Shown here piece by piece: positions 61,705 to 64,000 of a stretch of 64,000 bases of DNA. Both the position numbers and the translations under genes were made by a program. The notes under the pieces were generated by a model that did no database searches, was not told the DNA's origin, and saw only the letters and a program-made list of their open reading frames with translations. Source of the stretch: an uncultured Lachnospiraceae bacterium (GTDB taxonomy: Bacteria > Bacillota > Clostridia > Lachnospirales > Lachnospiraceae); the NCBI GenBank assembly GCA_910579615.1, contig CAJTUA010000003.1, forward strand, positions 124,001 through 188,000, in the 5' to 3' direction. Positions within the stretch are counted from its first letter, which is position 1; the number at the start of each line of letters is the position of its first letter.

Positions 61705-63279
61705 TTAAAATCCACCGTAGACGAATTTGCTCGCGTCGAAAGCCGAGCCGTACATCCCGAATATCAGCAGGAGCACGATGACCCCGTAATAGGCAAGCCA
61801 ACGTAAAACCAGTGGCTGTTTTGCGAGGTTTTCGCGGATTCGCATATGCTCGCCGAGCATGTCCGCAATCCATATGAAAAAGATTCCGACAATTGCCACG
61901 CAAAAATTTTTGTAGTCAAGCCCGTGTTGATAGAGGGTGCCATCAAACAATGCCCACAGGCGGTGTTCCTGGAACAGACCTGAAATCAGCTGCCCAAAGC
62001 CCTTTAGGGAACCTGTTACCGTAAGCATACGTCCGATAACGAACAAGAAATAGGTTCGTACCATCTGGAAAAGCTTCCAGCCAAAACTCGCCGTGTCGAT
62101 GTGAAGTTTTTGGGTCCACTTTTTGAAATCTGGCGCAAGGATGGCAGAAAGGATGATGAGGATACCCCAGTAGCAGCCCCATGCAACATAATCCAGGCCT
62201 GTGCCATGCCAAAGTCCGGTCAAAAGCCATACAACGGCGAGCGGGATGGCGGACGAGAAAATCTGTCCAATGCGGGTTCCGCGCTTTTTGCGAATGTTGA
62301 CGGATGCTTTCATAAAGCGGGGGCTCATGGCGATTGGCATATAGACGTAATCTTTAAACCACGCGCCGAGCGTGATATGCCAACGGCGCCAGAATTCGGC
62401 GGCGCTTTTGGAAAAGAACGGGCGGGAAAAATTCTCGTCTAAGGTAATGCCCATCGTCTGGGCGGCACCGATTACGATATCCATGCACCCGGAGAAATCC
62501 GCGTACAGCTCCACGGCACACAGGGTGACGGCAAAGAAAATCTCAATGCCCGCGAAGCTTGACGGGGAAGCGAATATGGTGCTGGTGAAAAGCGAAAGCC
62601 GGTCTGCCACCACCATTTTCTTAAAAAAACCCCAGAGCATACGCTGCAGCCCAAAGCAGACGCGCTCGTAGGAAAAGCTGGGCAGCGTGCCAAATTGCTT
62701 CATCAGCTTGTGGTAGTGGCTAATCGGGCCCTGCACGATATGCGGGAAATAAGTCATGCAGACAAGGAGCTTGAAGTAGTCGTGCTCACATTTTGCTTTT
62801 TTCCAGTAAATATCAAGCAGATAGCCGACGCCGGAGAAAGTATAGTAGGAAAGACCGAGCGGTATGAGGACGCGCTTTAGGGCAAAGAGCTGCGAAACCC
62901 TTGCGACCTCCTTAAAACCGAGCAGCTTTCCGATTTTGACATAAAACAGGATGCCAAGGATGATAAGCAGGGCGAGCAGTAGGAACTTTTTGGCACGCTT
63001 TTTATAATCGGCAAAAAGTGCTGTGGCCTCTTTTGGTGTCAGCCCTTCCTTTTCTGCCTCGTAGCCGGCATAGATATGGTCGATCATGCGCCCCGCTACG
63101 TAGATGACGAGCGAGGTGCCGACCAGAACCGCGAGCATGTTAAAGCCTGCCGCAAGCTTGTAAAAGACAACATTCCCAATCAAAATGACAATCTGGCGCA
63201 GGCGCACGCGCGGCATCAGAAGGTACAGGGTCAGGAAAACAGCAAAAAAGAGAATGAACTGCAGTGAATTGTATGTCAT
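61705..63279 (-). CDS. MBOAT family O-acyltransferase (DltB/AlgI-like)
   Basis: A 524-residue polytopic membrane protein with about ten or more helices. Family signatures are LIPLGLSYYTFSGVGYLLDIYW, YFPHIVQGPISHYHKLMKQF, FWRRWHITLGAWFKDYVYMPIAMS, and the catalytic His in WLLTGLWHGTGLDYVAWG. MBOAT proteins move an acyl group from a cytoplasmic donor across the membrane onto an outside acceptor. ATG 63279 is chosen as the first Met that matches family starts (YNSLQFILFFAVFL); AAAGGA lies about 13 bases before it, which is long. It heads the acylation operon. Confidence 0.93.
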   Translation of the reverse strand: MTYNSLQFILFFAVFLTLYLLMPRVRLRQIVILIGNVVFYKLAAGFNMLAVLVGTSLVIYVAGRMIDHIYAGYEAEKEGLTPKEATALFADYKKRAKKFLLLALLIILGILFYVKIGKLLGFKEVARVSQLFALKRVLIPLGLSYYTFSGVGYLLDIYWKKAKCEHDYFKLLVCMTYFPHIVQGPISHYHKLMKQFGTLPSFSYERVCFGLQRMLWGFFKKMVVADRLSLFTSTIFASPSSFAGIEIFFAVTLCAVELYADFSGCMDIVIGAAQTMGITLDENFSRPFFSKSAAEFWRRWHITLGAWFKDYVYMPIAMSPRFMKASVNIRKKRGTRIGQIFSSAIPLAVVWLLTGLWHGTGLDYVAWGCYWGILIILSAILAPDFKKWTQKLHIDTASFGWKLFQMVRTYFLFVIGRMLTVTGSLKGFGQLISGLFQEHRLWALFDGTLYQHGLDYKNFCVAIVGIFFIWIADMLGEHMRIRENLAKQPLVLRWLAYYGVIVLLLIFGMYGSAFDASKFVYGGF

Positions 63280-63336
63280 GGCGGCGGAATTGTCCTTTCT
63301 GGTGATGAAAAACAGGCATATCAAATGTTCCCGTTC

Positions 63337-63365
63337 AGTATAACAGAAGATATATGACAATTCAA
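63337..63365 (-). promoter_or_regulatory. Promoter of the acylation operon
   Basis: Minus strand TTGAAT (63365-63360), 17 bases, TATACT (63342-63337). Confidence 0.65.
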
Positions 63366-63432
63366 TGTCTTTTTTGCGGCATATCTCCGTCATTTTGCAT
63401 TATTTTCCTTTTGGCGCTTTGGATATCTTGGC

Positions 63433-64000
63433 TTATTTCTGGTCAGAAATCCACTCCTCCAACGCTGTCCTGACCGTTGCGAACGGGGCAGGACCGAGTG
63501 TTAAAATGAAAGTGTGGAAATCAAGCGGGGAAAACGCGTCGCCGAGCGCTTCCTGTGCCAGTGCCTTCAAATCCATAAATTCAAGATATCCCACGCAGTA
63601 TGGCAGATAGGAACAAGGCTCCGCCAGGATTGTCCCGTAAATTTCCTTTGCTGTTTTGGCATCAATGCCGTAATCGCTCCAGAAGGAGACCGTAGCATTC
63701 ACATCCCAGCCCGAATAATGCACGCCGATTTCCGTCAGCCCATACAGGCAGAGGATGGCAGTCATATTGTTTCTGCAAAATTCTGCCAATGCCTCGTCAA
63801 AGCCCGCGAGTGTGTAGCCGTACAGTTCCGCATATGTGCCCCAGCCCTCCGTGTAACCGCTTGTGCGCAAAAGCTGCTGCAATGGCTGCGGGCCGGTGCT
63901 TAAATAGTAGACATTCTGGTAGAGGTGTCCCGGATAGCCTTCGTGTGCGAGGGTTGTGAAAATGTCGCTCAAATCGTATTCCGGGTTCTGGTTGATGTAA
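63433..64000 (-). CDS. DUF885 family metallopeptidase, C-terminal part (runs off the window)
   Basis: About 189 residues are visible. TLAHEGYPGHLYQ is the HExxxxH-type zinc motif of DUF885 proteins, and EGWGTYAELYGY and the GYLEFMDLKALAQEALGDAFSPLDFHTFILTLGPAPF ending are also typical. These are cell-associated carboxypeptidase-like enzymes. The start lies beyond position 64000. It reads on the same strand as, and 39 bp beyond the end of the -35 element of, the acylation operon, so that operon begins inside or just after this gene's end. Confidence 0.88.
   Translation of the reverse strand, partial: YINQNPEYDLSDIFTTLAHEGYPGHLYQNVYYLSTGPQPLQQLLRTSGYTEGWGTYAELYGYTLAGFDEALAEFCRNNMTAILCLYGLTEIGVHYSGWDVNATVSFWSDYGIDAKTAKEIYGTILAEPCSYLPYCVGYLEFMDLKALAQEALGDAFSPLDFHTFILTLGPAPFATVRTALEEWISDQK

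Overview
The window looks like a chromosomal segment of a gut-type Clostridia, most likely a Lachnospiraceae member. This rests on gene content, not on a marker gene: small alarmone synthetase, AsnA, group-III-like phosphofructokinase, ATP-type PEP carboxykinase, GH95 fucosidase, BspA-type leucine-rich-repeat proteins, DUF885 peptidase, the PF09820-type 'AAA-ATPase-like' family, and strong A/G-rich Shine-Dalgarno sites with TTGaca-N17-TATAAT promoters. No rRNA, tRNA, CRISPR array or intact insertion sequence was seen.

Layout. 1-8.6 kb is housekeeping: nagA (partial), an aminotransferase, a small alarmone synthetase, a three-S1-domain protein, asnA, ppk and pfk. 8.6-10.7 kb holds a decayed AAA-like gene, one unknown protein and a candidate structured RNA with its own promoter and terminator. 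10.8-14.2 kb is a carbohydrate pair (GH95 fucosidase and CE2-like esterase). 14.2-18.2 kb is a GntR(YtrA-type)-controlled ABC transporter operon with a perfect 20-bp inverted repeat over a consensus promoter. 18.2-31.2 kb is an accessory island of small exported and membrane proteins, duplicated and decaying lipoprotein genes, two remnants of the AAA-like family, and a secreted 56-aa peptide gene facing a TPR regulator with two HTH-like segments. 31.4-33.3 kb holds Fic, VOC and a WYL-domain remnant.

33.3-44.4 kb is the most notable functional unit: SWIM zinc finger, HEAT-like protein, MoxR AAA+ ATPase, DUF5682 and VWA protein. The VWA gene is separated from the rest by a 2.7-kb insert (RelB-PIN toxin-antitoxin, GNAT, broken BtrH-like gene) and is followed by a dead DinJ-YafQ module. 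45-55.5 kb carries exported proteins, a GNAT, a frameshifted LRR gene, a frameshifted subtilase gene and an intact 1072-aa LRR protein. 55.7-57.4 kb is pckA. 57.6-63.3 kb is a Dlt/Alg-like surface acylation operon (MBOAT, carrier protein, AMP ligase fused to a nitroreductase, SGNH-like protein). A partial DUF885 gene closes the window.

Several reading frames are broken by single-base changes (about 21.64, 42.56, 49.39 and 50.33 kb). These may be genuine decay, phase variation or assembly error; the sequence alone cannot tell.
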